Shown here piece after piece: positions 1 to 7,492 of a stretch of 20,080 nucleotides of DNA (the stretch's first letter is position 1; the number at the start of each line of letters is the position of its first letter). Location: positions 1-20,080 of the IMG/VR virus record IMGVR_UViG_3300045922_000143, one strand, 5' to 3'. The notes under the pieces were generated by a model. That model did not search any database, was not told the DNA's origin, and saw only the letters and a program-made list of their open reading frames with translations. The position numbers and the translations under genes were made by a program. This DNA comes from a virus.

Positions 1-101
1 CCTATCGCCGCGCTGGCGTCGTCTTCATGATGGCCTATCGGCGTGTCGGTGGTAACGTCACGAAGTTCGAGAGCATGAAGTTCCTGCGGTTCGGCAGCTG
101 A
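1..101 (+). CDS. Major capsid protein, HK97-fold, C-terminal end only (partial)
   Basis: The frame starting at base 3 is open from the window edge to the TGA at 99-101 and gives 32 residues. The tail of the protein, with an R-V-G-G turn followed by K-F-E-S-M-K and F-L-R-F, resembles the C-terminal strand of HK97-fold major capsid proteins of GTA-type phages, which end in an RVGG...F.A.K..KF pattern. The protein would form the icosahedral shell. Its position directly upstream of the head-tail connector genes fits. Only the last residues are visible, so the call rests on this short motif and on synteny; another head protein is possible. Confidence 0.55.
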   Translation, partial: YRRAGVVFMMAYRRVGGNVTKFESMKFLRFGS

Positions 102-112
102 GGGAGTATCAG

Positions 113-556
113 ATGGGCGATTTCATTACTGGAGTTCGGGTTAGCCCTGGTCTTACTTTCGTGGTCCGGACGGCTACTGCCAATGGCAATACGATTGACC
201 GTCGGGGCTTCGATGCTGTTTCCTTCTGCCTCTTTACTGGCGTCGGCGGCATCACCTTTACCGGCACCAACAGGCTCGACTGGGTGATCCAGCACAGCGA
301 CGACGGGTCTACTTGGGCTGACGTCACTACTGGCGATATTCTGGCGCCGAATGGCCGTGAGCTGACCATTGTGTCGAATGGCCGGGTTGAGTCGTGGACC
401 TCGGCGAAGGCGGCGGAATCAACCACCCACGTGGAGTATATCGGGCGCAAGCGTTATTCGCGCGCGGTGGCGTCTTTTGGCGGCACGCATGGGACTGGAA
501 CGCTTGTCGGCGCGACTGCTCTTCTCAGCCAGCCCACCTACGCCCCGACTGCATAA
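113..556 (+). CDS. Small head-associated protein, possibly head decoration
   Basis: This 147-residue protein starts at an ATG preceded by a purine-rich GAGGGAG ribosome binding site, 11 bases after the capsid stop. It is rich in beta-prone Thr, Val and Gly, has no membrane segment or signal peptide, and shows alternating strand patterns, including an S-D-D-G-S-T-W turn around residue 60, as in small beta-sandwich capsid proteins. Lying immediately after the major capsid gene, it may be a decoration or cement protein, or an outer-capsid protein paired with the downstream Ig/beta-helix protein. I recognise no catalytic motif. The functional suggestion is an inference from position. Confidence 0.5.
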   Translation: MGDFITGVRVSPGLTFVVRTATANGNTIDRRGFDAVSFCLFTGVGGITFTGTNRLDWVIQHSDDGSTWADVTTGDILAPNGRELTIVSNGRVESWTSAKAAESTTHVEYIGRKRYSRAVASFGGTHGTGTLVGATALLSQPTYAPTA

Positions 557-559
557 GAG

Positions 560-581
560 GGGGCCTCGCCGTGAGGCTCCC
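560..581 (+). promoter_or_regulatory. Hairpin covering ribosome binding site and GTG start
   Basis: Bases 560-567 can pair with 573-581 (GGGGCCTC with GAGGCtCCC, one bulged T at 578), leaving a five-base loop at 568-572. The stem contains part of the only plausible Shine-Dalgarno (AGAGGGGG, 557-563), and the GTG start at 571 straddles loop and stem. Such a structure could limit translation of the 836-residue gene. The pairing is seen in the sequence; the regulatory role is inferred. Confidence 0.4.
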
Positions 582-3081
582 TTCCCGCCGGCCAAGGATT
601 CGCTTCGGCGATGGCAACGAGTCTGCGATTGCCACGCCTGGGTTTCGCTATGGGCCCGGCGGCCAAGGCGGCGGTGATCCGCTGTCGATCTCTGGCACAT
701 GGCCCGACGATCTGGTCGTAGGGCAGGCGGTCACGCCTTTTACGCCAACGGTTTCGGGCGGCACCGCGCCCTACAGTTTCGCGGTCATCGGCACTGCGCC
801 CAGTGGTGTCAGCATCAGCCAGACGACCGGCGCGCGCTCTGGCACTCCGGCGCTGGAGGGGCCGTATTCCTTCACGATCCGGGTGACGGACGCGGCTTCG
901 GCGACGGCTGACCTTGCGGTGTCGGGGTCGGTCACATTGGCAGGGGCGCCTTTTCTGGTTTCCGTTGAGACGCACGGGTTTCTGGCCGAGGCGACCAATA
1001 CACCGACCGACATTGTCATTGACCAGTTCGTGCCTGTCCTGCGGACTGGCTATCTTGGCACTACCAGCCTGACCACATGGACAGAGCAGGTTCTGGTGCA
1101 CCAGCGCGCACCGACTCCGGGATCGTTCCCGCGCGCCTATTCCGGCAATCGGGTGGTCCTTAATTCCGTCATCCTTTCCGGCGATGTAATTTCCGGCACG
1201 GTGAATAATAGCACCCGGACAGCACCGGCGCTCGAGGGGTTTTTCACTTGCCCGCTGAACCAGGTTCTTGGCAATTCGGTCACTCTTACTTCAGTGTGGG
1301 AGTGCGCGATGACACGGAACGGGGTTCCTGTCACTCTGGTGCGCTACACGATCTCTTCGCTTGACGGGCCTCAGGAAGTGACAGCGGATGTGACGGCGCC
1401 TGTCGCGCGGTCGCACAGCCTGACCGGGCTTTCGTCGCACTCGTGGGAGGCAACGCTCGACACTTCCGTTATCCCGGACGGCCACCGCGTCAAATACCGG
1501 ATGCAGGGCTACGGCCCCTATGGACAGGTCTTCGACAGCGACGACTGGACCTCGCAGGCAGATATCCTGATTGGTCGCGGCTCGAGGCGCGGGCTGAAAC
1601 ACAACGGGATTGCTACCAATCCCGTCAAAGTTGTCCTTCGTGATACGGCCTCGGGATCGCCAACTGCGTCGACCGACTATGCTACAGCCTATTCCGGGCA
1701 TTACGCGCGCACTACGGCAGGTATCAACTCTGCCCGCACTGCCGCACGGTCACTCAATCTTTCCACCTACGGTATTGACGGGCTGGACGGTGTGGAGTTC
1801 TACATTGGCGGAACAGCCATAGACACGACATTTCATCCGACCAGCCTGACTGTCCTTTACACAGGGATTATTATCCGATCTGACCCGACAGATTTCCCGG
1901 GCGGCGCTGACTTTTTCACAAATTTCCAACCAAACTGGACTGGACACTTGGAAGGCGCGCCGCACAATATCTACGGCCTCACCTTCCGCGATTTTGCAAA
2001 GACAAGGCGGCGGTCGCCGTCCGGCAACACTACTGTAGACTTCATCAGCGGGAGCGGAATTACCGACCTATGGATCGAGGGCGGCGAGCATGACTGCCTC
2101 ACGCCTGGGTCTGCAAACGCTTTTTTGGTGGACGGCGGGGGCGTTGCAACTTTTCTGAATGTGACGATTACGAATAACACCGGAGGCGCAGGAAACTATA
2201 CCGGCGTCATTACTGGCGGGAACGTCAAGTATCTGCGGGTTATCGGTTCGCGCTTTGCAGAGGTCTCGTCCGGTATTCAGGAGGTCGCGTCTCCGCTTAA
2301 AATAGGTTCGGTCTTTGAGCGCACCCGGTTCCGGCTGATCGACATTTCTAACTCTTGGGCAGTGAATAGCCACATTGCAGATGGCTGCCGCCTGTTTAAT
2401 CACAATCCTACCGCTAACGGCATTATGTTGAGTGCGCCAACACTTGCGCAAAAGGATAATACGCGCGGCTGGTATTGGAGGAACTGTCTTTTCGAGAATG
2501 TTTCGAACTCCAACAATGACCGCGCTTCCCTCCTGAGCGACGGCAATATAGAAAGTTGTTTTTGCGTTGTGTTCCGAAATTGCACCGGTGTCGGCTTCAA
2601 ACTTGCTGGCCGTTGGAACGCTTACTACAATCAGAGCACGCCATCGCCGGTTTCAATGTTCCAATATACTTTTTTTGATGCCTGCATTATGCCGCGCTCG
2701 GCGAGCAAGGGCGACATGGACGGCACTCCGGACGGGGCGCGCTATGTCGGGTGGGCCGAGCAGGGGACAATGGTGCTCGGGCGCGGGAACTGGGTGCAAT
2801 GGGTGCCAGCTCCAAACGACCGGCGCGACAGCTGGGGTCCGGGCTCAGTCACTACGACAGACACGGAAGTCTGGAACGATCCCGGTTTTGTCGATTACCG
2901 TGGCTCTGATGGTGTAACTCTCGGCTCTGGCTATGGTGACTACAATCTGACCGCCTCCGCTCCCGCGCGTGGCGGTGTCTCCTACATTCCAGCCTGCCGG
3001 TTTGACGCCGAGGGCAATGCGCTGCCTATCGGCACGGTGCACACAACGCCCGGCTATTTGGCTAACAAGCCCGCACCATGA
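571..3081 (+). CDS. Large Ig-like plus beta-helix protein in the head module (fibre/adhesin-like)
   Basis: From the GTG at 571 this gene encodes 836 residues; the frame is open from 394, but 571 is the first start with a ribosome binding site after the upstream gene ends at 556. Residues 1-38 are a basic, then Gly-rich, lead. Residues about 40-125 form a putative Ig domain of the He_PIG type, with the S-G-T-P...G-P-Y-S-F-T-I-R-V-T-D-A signature. Residues about 400-705 show short, repetitive beta/Asn turns (N-V-T-I-T-N-N-T, then further V-F-R-N-C turns) typical of right-handed parallel beta-helices. No signal peptide or membrane segment is visible. Such proteins are usually tail spikes, but this one lies between capsid and connector genes, suggesting a capsid-attached fibre that binds cell-surface glycans. 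Its middle part is visibly more AT-rich than its neighbours, which may mean separate acquisition. Function is inferred. Confidence 0.7.
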   Translation: MRLPSRRPRIRFGDGNESAIATPGFRYGPGGQGGGDPLSISGTWPDDLVVGQAVTPFTPTVSGGTAPYSFAVIGTAPSGVSISQTTGARSGTPALEGPYSFTIRVTDAASATADLAVSGSVTLAGAPFLVSVETHGFLAEATNTPTDIVIDQFVPVLRTGYLGTTSLTTWTEQVLVHQRAPTPGSFPRAYSGNRVVLNSVILSGDVISGTVNNSTRTAPALEGFFTCPLNQVLGNSVTLTSVWECAMTRNGVPVTLVRYTISSLDGPQEVTADVTAPVARSHSLTGLSSHSWEATLDTSVIPDGHRVKYRMQGYGPYGQVFDSDDWTSQADILIGRGSRRGLKHNGIATNPVKVVLRDTASGSPTASTDYATAYSGHYARTTAGINSARTAARSLNLSTYGIDGLDGVEFYIGGTAIDTTFHPTSLTVLYTGIIIRSDPTDFPGGADFFTNFQPNWTGHLEGAPHNIYGLTFRDFAKTRRRSPSGNTTVDFISGSGITDLWIEGGEHDCLTPGSANAFLVDGGGVATFLNVTITNNTGGAGNYTGVITGGNVKYLRVIGSRFAEVSSGIQEVASPLKIGSVFERTRFRLIDISNSWAVNSHIADGCRLFNHNPTANGIMLSAPTLAQKDNTRGWYWRNCLFENVSNSNNDRASLLSDGNIESCFCVVFRNCTGVGFKLAGRWNAYYNQSTPSPVSMFQYTFFDACIMPRSASKGDMDGTPDGARYVGWAEQGTMVLGRGNWVQWVPAPNDRRDSWGPGSVTTTDTEVWNDPGFVDYRGSDGVTLGSGYGDYNLTASAPARGGVSYIPACRFDAEGNALPIGTVHTTPGYLANKPAP

Positions 3082-3097
3082 CGAAAGAGGATGCCAA

Positions 3098-3691
3098 GTG
3101 ATCCTTCCGCGCTCCTACGCAGCCACCCCACCCGCTGTCCCGGCGGACATCTTCTTGCGCGGCTCGGGCGGTGCGCTGTTTGCAAATGCGGCGGACATCC
3201 GCGCGCATCTCAATGTCGACGACGCTGCCGATGACGCTCTTCTCTTGCGCTACGCGGCGGCGGCGCAGCAGCATATTGAGCGCATCACGTCGCACTTTCT
3301 GACACCCAGGTCTGTCACAGGCACCTCAGGGCAGTCGGCGGCGGAGTATCGGCTTTTCGCGGCGCCGCTGACCAGCATCTCCGAGATCGTCGTGGACACC
3401 CCCGATGGGCCCCTCGATGTCGCGGCGGACTTCGTCCGCGCCGACCGGCACGAGATGCCGATAATCGCCACAGTCGCGGAAAAGCCGCTTTGGCTGGCTG
3501 TGACCGAATCCCTGCGGGTGGAGGCAGTGGCCGGCCACAGCGCGCCTCCTGAGCCTCTTGTTCAAGCGGTCCTGCTTCTGACGGGGCACTTCTACCGCTA
3601 CCGCGAGGATTCGAGCCCATCCGTGATTTCGTCCATCCCCAATGGCGTCGCGGCGCTGTGTGAGCCTTATCGGCTGAGGGCCTTCCGGTGA
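3098..3691 (+). CDS. Head-tail connector protein, gp6/phiE125 gp8-like
   Basis: This 197-residue protein matches the phage head-tail connector family (gp6-like, phiE125 gp8 family). It has an N-terminal helical bundle (A-A-D-D-A-L-L-L-R-Y-A-A-A-A-Q-Q-H-I-E), a central strand region with P-L-T-S-I-S-E-I-V, and a C-terminal helix ending in H-F-Y-R-Y-R-E followed by a short tail that closes with Y-R-L-R-A-F-R. It would form a ring below the portal and extend the DNA channel. I chose the GTG at 3098 because AAAGAGG lies seven bases upstream and the frame before it (open from 2969) falls inside the previous gene. Its stop overlaps the next start (GTGA). Confidence 0.85.
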   Translation: MILPRSYAATPPAVPADIFLRGSGGALFANAADIRAHLNVDDAADDALLLRYAAAAQQHIERITSHFLTPRSVTGTSGQSAAEYRLFAAPLTSISEIVVDTPDGPLDVAADFVRADRHEMPIIATVAEKPLWLAVTESLRVEAVAGHSAPPEPLVQAVLLLTGHFYRYREDSSPSVISSIPNGVAALCEPYRLRAFR

Positions 3692-4029
3692 TCGCCGCCG
3701 GCCTTCTGCGAGAGCGCGTGACTGTCGAGCGGCCGGTGTTGGTGGAAGACGACACGGGCGGGCAGGAGGATGACTGGCAGCCTGTCGTTGAGGATTGGCG
3801 CGCGCGGGTAAGGGCACTTGGCGGCCGCGACCAGTCAACCAATGAGGCGCTCGGCACCATTTACACTTACGAAGTCACGCTGCGGCTCTCGCCGGCCACT
3901 GAGGGAATCCTTGCCACCGACCGGATATTGTGGCGCGGCCTCGTGCTTAAGGGCGACGGTGTGACGATCGACCGGGAGGCGCGCGAGGTGCGGATCCTGT
4001 GTAGCGCGGGTTCGGCGGTCAATGTCTAG
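3688..4029 (+). CDS. Head-tail adaptor (joining) protein, SPP1 gp16-like
   Basis: The 113-residue product fits the short head-tail joining family. It opens with G-L-L-R-E-R-V-T-V-E-R-P, has the central W-R-A-R-V-R-A-L-G-G-R-D strand-turn, and continues with Y-E-V-T-L-R and a D-R-I-L-W-R-G strand pair near the end. These small beta-barrel proteins join connector rings to the tail in siphoviruses. Its GTG start overlaps the TGA of the connector gene by four bases and its stop overlaps the next gene by eight, so translation is probably coupled across the head-tail completion cluster. Length is normal for the family. Confidence 0.88.
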   Translation: MIAAGLLRERVTVERPVLVEDDTGGQEDDWQPVVEDWRARVRALGGRDQSTNEALGTIYTYEVTLRLSPATEGILATDRILWRGLVLKGDGVTIDREAREVRILCSAGSAVNV

Positions 4030-4513
4030 GCGTCGCAGATATGGGTCGGCTTACTGGAAGGGGATGCGCAAGACGCGCCGCCTGCTCCGCGCCATGGAGC
4101 CGGAGATGCGCGACCAGATCGCTGACGCAATGCAGTCGGCGCTACCGGCGGCCATCGCGGCCGTCCGGCAAGAGGCGCCGCGCAGGACGGGTGCCCTCGC
4201 CAATGCCATCTCGGGAAAAGTCTTGCGCAAATCGCTGACAATGCGCCTCGGACTTCTGACGAAAAAGGTGCAGCGCGACTATTTCTACGGCTACATTCTG
4301 GAGGTGGGCCGCAAGGCAAAAACGGTCAATGTGCGCCGCAAGACTGCATCCGGGATCTCGACCTACAGGCTGAATGTGCGCCCAATGTCGCCCGCGCGTT
4401 ACGATATGGTTGCAAGCCGTGGTCGCAAGCGTGTTTCAAGGTCTCTCGACTTTGTGCTGAAAAACGCTTACAGGAAAGCCTTGACGAAGCTGGCAGGGCT
4501 TTCGGATGCTTGA
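4022..4513 (+). CDS. HK97 gp10-like tail/head-tail completion protein
   Basis: This 163-residue protein matches the HK97 gp10 family by its helical N-terminus and the A-P-R-R-T-G-A-L-A-N-A-I motif around residue 60, followed by a Y-F-Y-G-Y-I-L-E-V-G segment and a basic loop. Members are placed at the head-tail junction or tail completion step and occupy this exact gene position in many siphoviruses. The N-terminus is strongly basic (S-R-R-R-R-Y). The C-terminal helix is rich in Lys and Arg. Both ends overlap neighbours by eight bases. Confidence 0.85.
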   Translation: MSRRRRYGSAYWKGMRKTRRLLRAMEPEMRDQIADAMQSALPAAIAAVRQEAPRRTGALANAISGKVLRKSLTMRLGLLTKKVQRDYFYGYILEVGRKAKTVNVRRKTASGISTYRLNVRPMSPARYDMVASRGRKRVSRSLDFVLKNAYRKALTKLAGLSDA

Positions 4514-4889
4514 GGCTGTTCGCAAAGCGTATTTCGACCATCTGAGGGCGAATCTCTCAGTGCCCGTCTATAGCCGCGTGCCTGATGAGGGGCGGCCTCC
4601 GTTTGTGGTGATTTCCGCTATTTCGCTGGATGAGGCGGCGGAAAAGAATGGCGCCCATGTGCCCGTCACCGTCAATCTTCTGGCTGTGGAGGCGGGCCGC
4701 TCTCCTGCCCGCGCCGATCAGCTGACCTGGGATGTCGTCAATGCCGTCAAGCAGCAGGATTTGGGGATCGCGTCTCCATATTCTGCAACTGAACCGCGCC
4801 TTTTGTCGGCCAGCACGGCTGAAAGGGGCGAGGGAGACGGAAAACTGTGGGTTGGCGAGATCGCGTTCACCCAGATGGTATCGCACTAG
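4506..4889 (+). CDS. DUF3168 tail completion/terminator protein
   Basis: The 127-residue product has the pattern of the DUF3168 family: an N-terminal helix (L-E-A-V-R-K-A-Y-F-D-H-L-R), a strand with V-P-V-Y-S-R-V-P, the P-P-F-V-V-I-S turn, and a C-terminal strand ending in G-E-I-A-F-T-Q-M-V. Proteins of this type (SPP1 gp17, lambda gpU class) form a hexameric ring that stops tail-tube growth and docks the tail to the head. It sits directly before the tail tube gene, the usual place. The ATG overlaps the upstream stop by eight bases; its TAG runs into the AGGAGG of the next gene. Confidence 0.85.
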   Translation: MLEAVRKAYFDHLRANLSVPVYSRVPDEGRPPFVVISAISLDEAAEKNGAHVPVTVNLLAVEAGRSPARADQLTWDVVNAVKQQDLGIASPYSATEPRLLSASTAERGEGDGKLWVGEIAFTQMVSH

Positions 4890-4898
4890 GAGGCGCAA

Positions 4899-5324
4899 AT
4901 GGCACTTCTCTCATCTCTGATCTACAAACTGGAAGTCGAGACTGCGACTCCGGGCACTTTCGGCGAGATCAAGGGGCAACAGACGCTGGAATACAGCGCT
5001 TCTGCCCAGACTGTTGACACATCCACGAAGGACACTGGCGCTTACGCGACTTTGCGGGCTGTGCAGAGGTCGGTCACCATCTCCGTTTCTGGTCTTGTGG
5101 ATTTGCCGGACGCAAATGGATTTTCGCGGCTGGAGACAGTCGCCAATGCCGCGCCGCAAGTGCCTTTCAGGGTCCGCATCCGAAAGAGCGGCACCACGAC
5201 TGTCTTCGATGGTGAGGTCATGGCGACAACCTTCGACAAGACGATGAACCGCGACGATGCGGTTGTCGGTTATCGGGTTGAGCTGGTCTCGGCAGCCGCT
5301 CCGACTACGGATACCCTTTCGTGA
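4899..5324 (+). CDS. Major tail tube protein, TP901-1-like
   Basis: This 141-residue protein resembles the TP901-1/Phage_tail_2 major tail protein family: an early W-free beta strand (L-I-Y-K-L-E-V-E-T), the T-L-E-Y-S-A-S-A-Q-T-V-D-T-S-T-K-D-T-G stretch, then V-T-I-S-V-S-G-L-V-D, and a late G-Y-R-V-E-L-V strand. It would polymerise into the non-contractile tail tube. It carries the strongest ribosome binding site seen in the head-tail region (AGGAGG at 4888-4893), as expected for the most abundant tail protein. Its position between the terminator and chaperone genes is canonical. Confidence 0.87.
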   Translation: MALLSSLIYKLEVETATPGTFGEIKGQQTLEYSASAQTVDTSTKDTGAYATLRAVQRSVTISVSGLVDLPDANGFSRLETVANAAPQVPFRVRIRKSGTTTVFDGEVMATTFDKTMNRDDAVVGYRVELVSAAAPTTDTLS

Positions 5325-5701
5325 CGCCTAACCCGGTGCGCGGCGAGATGCGCGTCACTTTGGCTGGCGAGCCTCTCGATTTGCGGCCTTCCTTTGAGTG
5401 CCTGGTTCAGATCGAACAGACATTGGGGAAGTCCATGCTTGCGCTTGCACGCTCGGCAGTCTCCGACGCAGGGCTGACCATCAATGAGATGGCCACCATC
5501 ATCAAGTGTGGTGCGGACGCTTTTGCCGACGCGCACAACACTGGCAATGTCTTCAACACCTCGACAATCGCGGGCCTGATTCTCAAGGAGGGCCTCGTTC
5601 CTTCGCTCGCGGCTGTGGTGCGGTTCCTTGAGGCGGCGGTTCTGGGAGGCGCGGAACCGGCCAAGGGGGAGGCGGGAAAGGCGGAGGCGCCCCGGATGTG
5701 A
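5321..5701 (+). CDS. Tail assembly chaperone, GTA gp10 family (gpG-like)
   Basis: The 126-residue product looks like the GTA TAC family (Phage_TAC_11): N-terminal G-E-M-R-V-T-L-A-G-E-P-L-D-L-R-P-S-F, then helices I-E-Q-T-L-G-K-S and I-N-E-M-A-T-I-I. Such chaperones coat the tape measure protein while the tail tube forms. The GTG start overlaps the tail tube stop by four bases. Near its 3' end, codons 119-120 read GGA AAG preceded by G, forming the heptamer GGGAAAG (5674-5680) in the X-XXY-YYZ phase. A -1 shift there enters the downstream frame without meeting a stop, so a longer 175-residue gpGT-like fusion is likely made as well. The unshifted product ends six residues after the site. Confidence 0.85.
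   Translation: MTPNPVRGEMRVTLAGEPLDLRPSFECLVQIEQTLGKSMLALARSAVSDAGLTINEMATIIKCGADAFADAHNTGNVFNTSTIAGLILKEGLVPSLAAVVRFLEAAVLGGAEPAKGEAGKAEAPRM
5674..5680 (+). promoter_or_regulatory. Probable -1 ribosomal frameshift site GGGAAAG
   Basis: The heptamer lies in frame as G GGA AAG in the upstream chaperone gene and is the same heptamer used in the lambda G/T tail chaperone frameshift. Slipping back one base puts ribosomes into the frame of the small downstream gene (5698-5847), which is open through this point. The site sits 19 bases before the upstream stop codon. Heptamer, phase and open frame are directly visible; use in the cell is inferred from the conserved dsDNA-phage mechanism. Confidence 0.75.
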
Positions 5702-5847
5702 TCGACTGGCGCCGTTTCATGGGCACGGCGGTGGCCCACATGGGATGGTGCCCAAACACTTTCTGGGCCTCTACGATGCATGAATATCAATCTGCGGCTG
5801 AGGCTCTGAGGGCCTCCGAGCCAAAGGGGATAGGCGGCGGTGTCTGA
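5698..5847 (+). CDS. Second tail chaperone segment, rcc01693/TAC_6-like
   Basis: A 49-residue frame opens at a GTG at 5698 that overlaps the upstream TGA and ends at the TGA at 5845. It carries the family pattern M-G-W-C-P-N-T-F-W-A-S-T-M-H-E-Y, close to the W.P..FW..T..E signature of the small GTA protein between gp10 and the tape measure (rcc01693 type, Phage_TAC_6). The protein may be made alone from the GTG, as the C-terminal part of a -1 frameshift fusion with the upstream chaperone, or both. Its stop overlaps the tape measure start. It is below the usual length cut-off for automatic gene calls. Confidence 0.8.
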   Translation: MIDWRRFMGTAVAHMGWCPNTFWASTMHEYQSAAEALRASEPKGIGGGV

Positions 5848-7492
5848 CGATATCAAAACACTCCTGCTGCGGATTGAAGCGACCACCGAGTTGTTGCGCG
5901 CGGAGACACGGCGTGGTGAGCAGTCGCTCGCGCGCCTCGATGAGCGCGCCACTAAGTCTGGCGAGAAGATCGACTCAGCGTTCGCGCGCATGTCTCGCGC
6001 GGCTGCGAGCCTCAAGACGGCCTTGGCTGGTCTTGCTGGCGGCATTGCAATTTCAACATTTCTCAGCCTTGGCCGTGGCGCCCTTCAATTCGCAGACGAC
6101 TTGCAGACTGCGGCGGACCGCGCGAATGTTTCGGTTGAGACGTATCAGCGGTTGCGCGAGGCGTTGCGCGCTCTTGAGCTGGACACTGCCCAGACAAACC
6201 GGGTGCTGGAAGGCCTGATCACGACGCTCGGCAAGGCTCAGACTGGCACTCTGTCCGATTCAGAGGTGGCAGCTCTTGAGCGGCTGGGTGTTGCGGCAAA
6301 GATCGCGTCCGGCGAGATTCAGGACACTGCCGGGCTTCTCGATGAGCTTGGGCGGGCTTCGGCGCGCTACTCCACACAGGCGCAGTTTGCGGCTGATTTG
6401 AGCGCGATCGTCGGTCAGCGGCTCGGTCCCAAGCTGGCTGCGGCGCTGGCTGATGGCGGGCAGGCGTTTCGGGATTTGGCAGCGGCGGCGAATGTCGCGA
6501 GCGATGCCCAGGTTGCGGCGCTCGCGGCAGCCAGTGAGGCGCTCGACCGGACGCGCGAAAATTGGAGGCGGTCTGTTATCTCAATTGCGGGATCCGCGGT
6601 TATCCTTTTCGAGCAGCTTGGTCAGGCGGTCCAGCTTTTCAGGCAGGCTGGTGGCCGCATTCCGCTTCTCGACGCACTCAAGGAGGTCCGGCGCGAGGCA
6701 GAGCTGGCGCAGAAGTTCCCGCTTGATCGCTTCCTGCCGCAGCCACCAAAGTCAGGCCCCCTTCCGCAGCAGCCGCCACGGTTCCGGAGTCCAGATAACG
6801 ACTCGTTCCCAAAGCTGGCAAAGAGTGTGCGCGAGACGGATAGGGAGTTGGCAGTATTTCAGGCGCGCATGGACAACTTTGCCGAAGTCGCGGCCAAGTT
6901 GACGGCAGAGGCTGGCAATTTCACCATGATGCGCGATGTCTTCAAGGACCTGGAGCCGATTATTCAGCGCACCATCCCGAACCTCTCCAAACCTTTTGAG
7001 GATGCCGCCAGATTTGCCCGTAGCCTGAGCGACAACCTTGCGCAGGCGATTGTCAATGGTCAGGGAATTGGTCGCGCGCTTGTCAGCAGCTTCAAGGCTG
7101 CGGCGGCGGAGGCAATTTCAAGCGGTCTTTTCCGTCTGCTGATCGGCACTGGCGAAACCGGAGTGCCTACGGGGTTAATCGGCGGCCTTTTTTCAAAGCT
7201 GGGCGGTCTTTTCGGAGGCTTCCGGGCGAGCGGCGGTCCTGTTTCGGCGGGCCGCGCATATGTTGTTGGGGAGCGCGGCCCTGAGCTGTTCGTGCCGCGC
7301 GCGGCGGGCGTGATCCAGCCATCTGCCGGAGGCGGCGGCACGGTCATCAATGTGGACGCTCGCGGCGCGGTCAGTCCTTCCGCTGTCGCGGAGGCGACTG
7401 TTTTCGCGGTCCGCACGGCCACACGCTACACGGACGCGCGGCTCGGTCGGATGGCGAGGCCGACACTGCCGCGTGGGGGAGGTGCGCCATGA
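5840..7492 (+). CDS. Tail tape measure protein
   Basis: This 550-residue protein has the composition and layout of a tape measure protein. A helical, coiled-coil-prone N-terminus (about 1-50) is followed by a hydrophobic stretch at about 53-75, long Ala/Leu-rich helices, a second hydrophobic segment near 245-262, a Pro/Gln-rich break near 293-320, and the typical C-terminal motif near 466-495 (G-R-A-Y-V-V-G-E-R-G-P-E-L-F-V-P). It sets tail length and helps DNA entry. It is longer than the RcGTA tape protein but short for siphoviruses, implying a short tail. The GTG at 5840 overlaps the chaperone stop, and it follows the chaperone pair as usual. Confidence 0.9.
   Translation: MSDDIKTLLLRIEATTELLRAETRRGEQSLARLDERATKSGEKIDSAFARMSRAAASLKTALAGLAGGIAISTFLSLGRGALQFADDLQTAADRANVSVETYQRLREALRALELDTAQTNRVLEGLITTLGKAQTGTLSDSEVAALERLGVAAKIASGEIQDTAGLLDELGRASARYSTQAQFAADLSAIVGQRLGPKLAAALADGGQAFRDLAAAANVASDAQVAALAAASEALDRTRENWRRSVISIAGSAVILFEQLGQAVQLFRQAGGRIPLLDALKEVRREAELAQKFPLDRFLPQPPKSGPLPQQPPRFRSPDNDSFPKLAKSVRETDRELAVFQARMDNFAEVAAKLTAEAGNFTMMRDVFKDLEPIIQRTIPNLSKPFEDAARFARSLSDNLAQAIVNGQGIGRALVSSFKAAAAEAISSGLFRLLIGTGETGVPTGLIGGLFSKLGGLFGGFRASGGPVSAGRAYVVGERGPELFVPRAAGVIQPSAGGGGTVINVDARGAVSPSAVAEATVFAVRTATRYTDARLGRMARPTLPRGGGAP

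Noticed and set aside
394-570. Upstream extension of the large Ig/beta-helix frame
   Set aside because: It lies inside the preceding gene in another frame and has no suitable ribosome binding site; 571 follows the upstream stop directly.
5407-6045. 212-codon open frame on the minus strand
   Set aside because: Arg/Ser/Ala-rich shadow of the chaperone and tape measure genes, opposite to well-supported genes.
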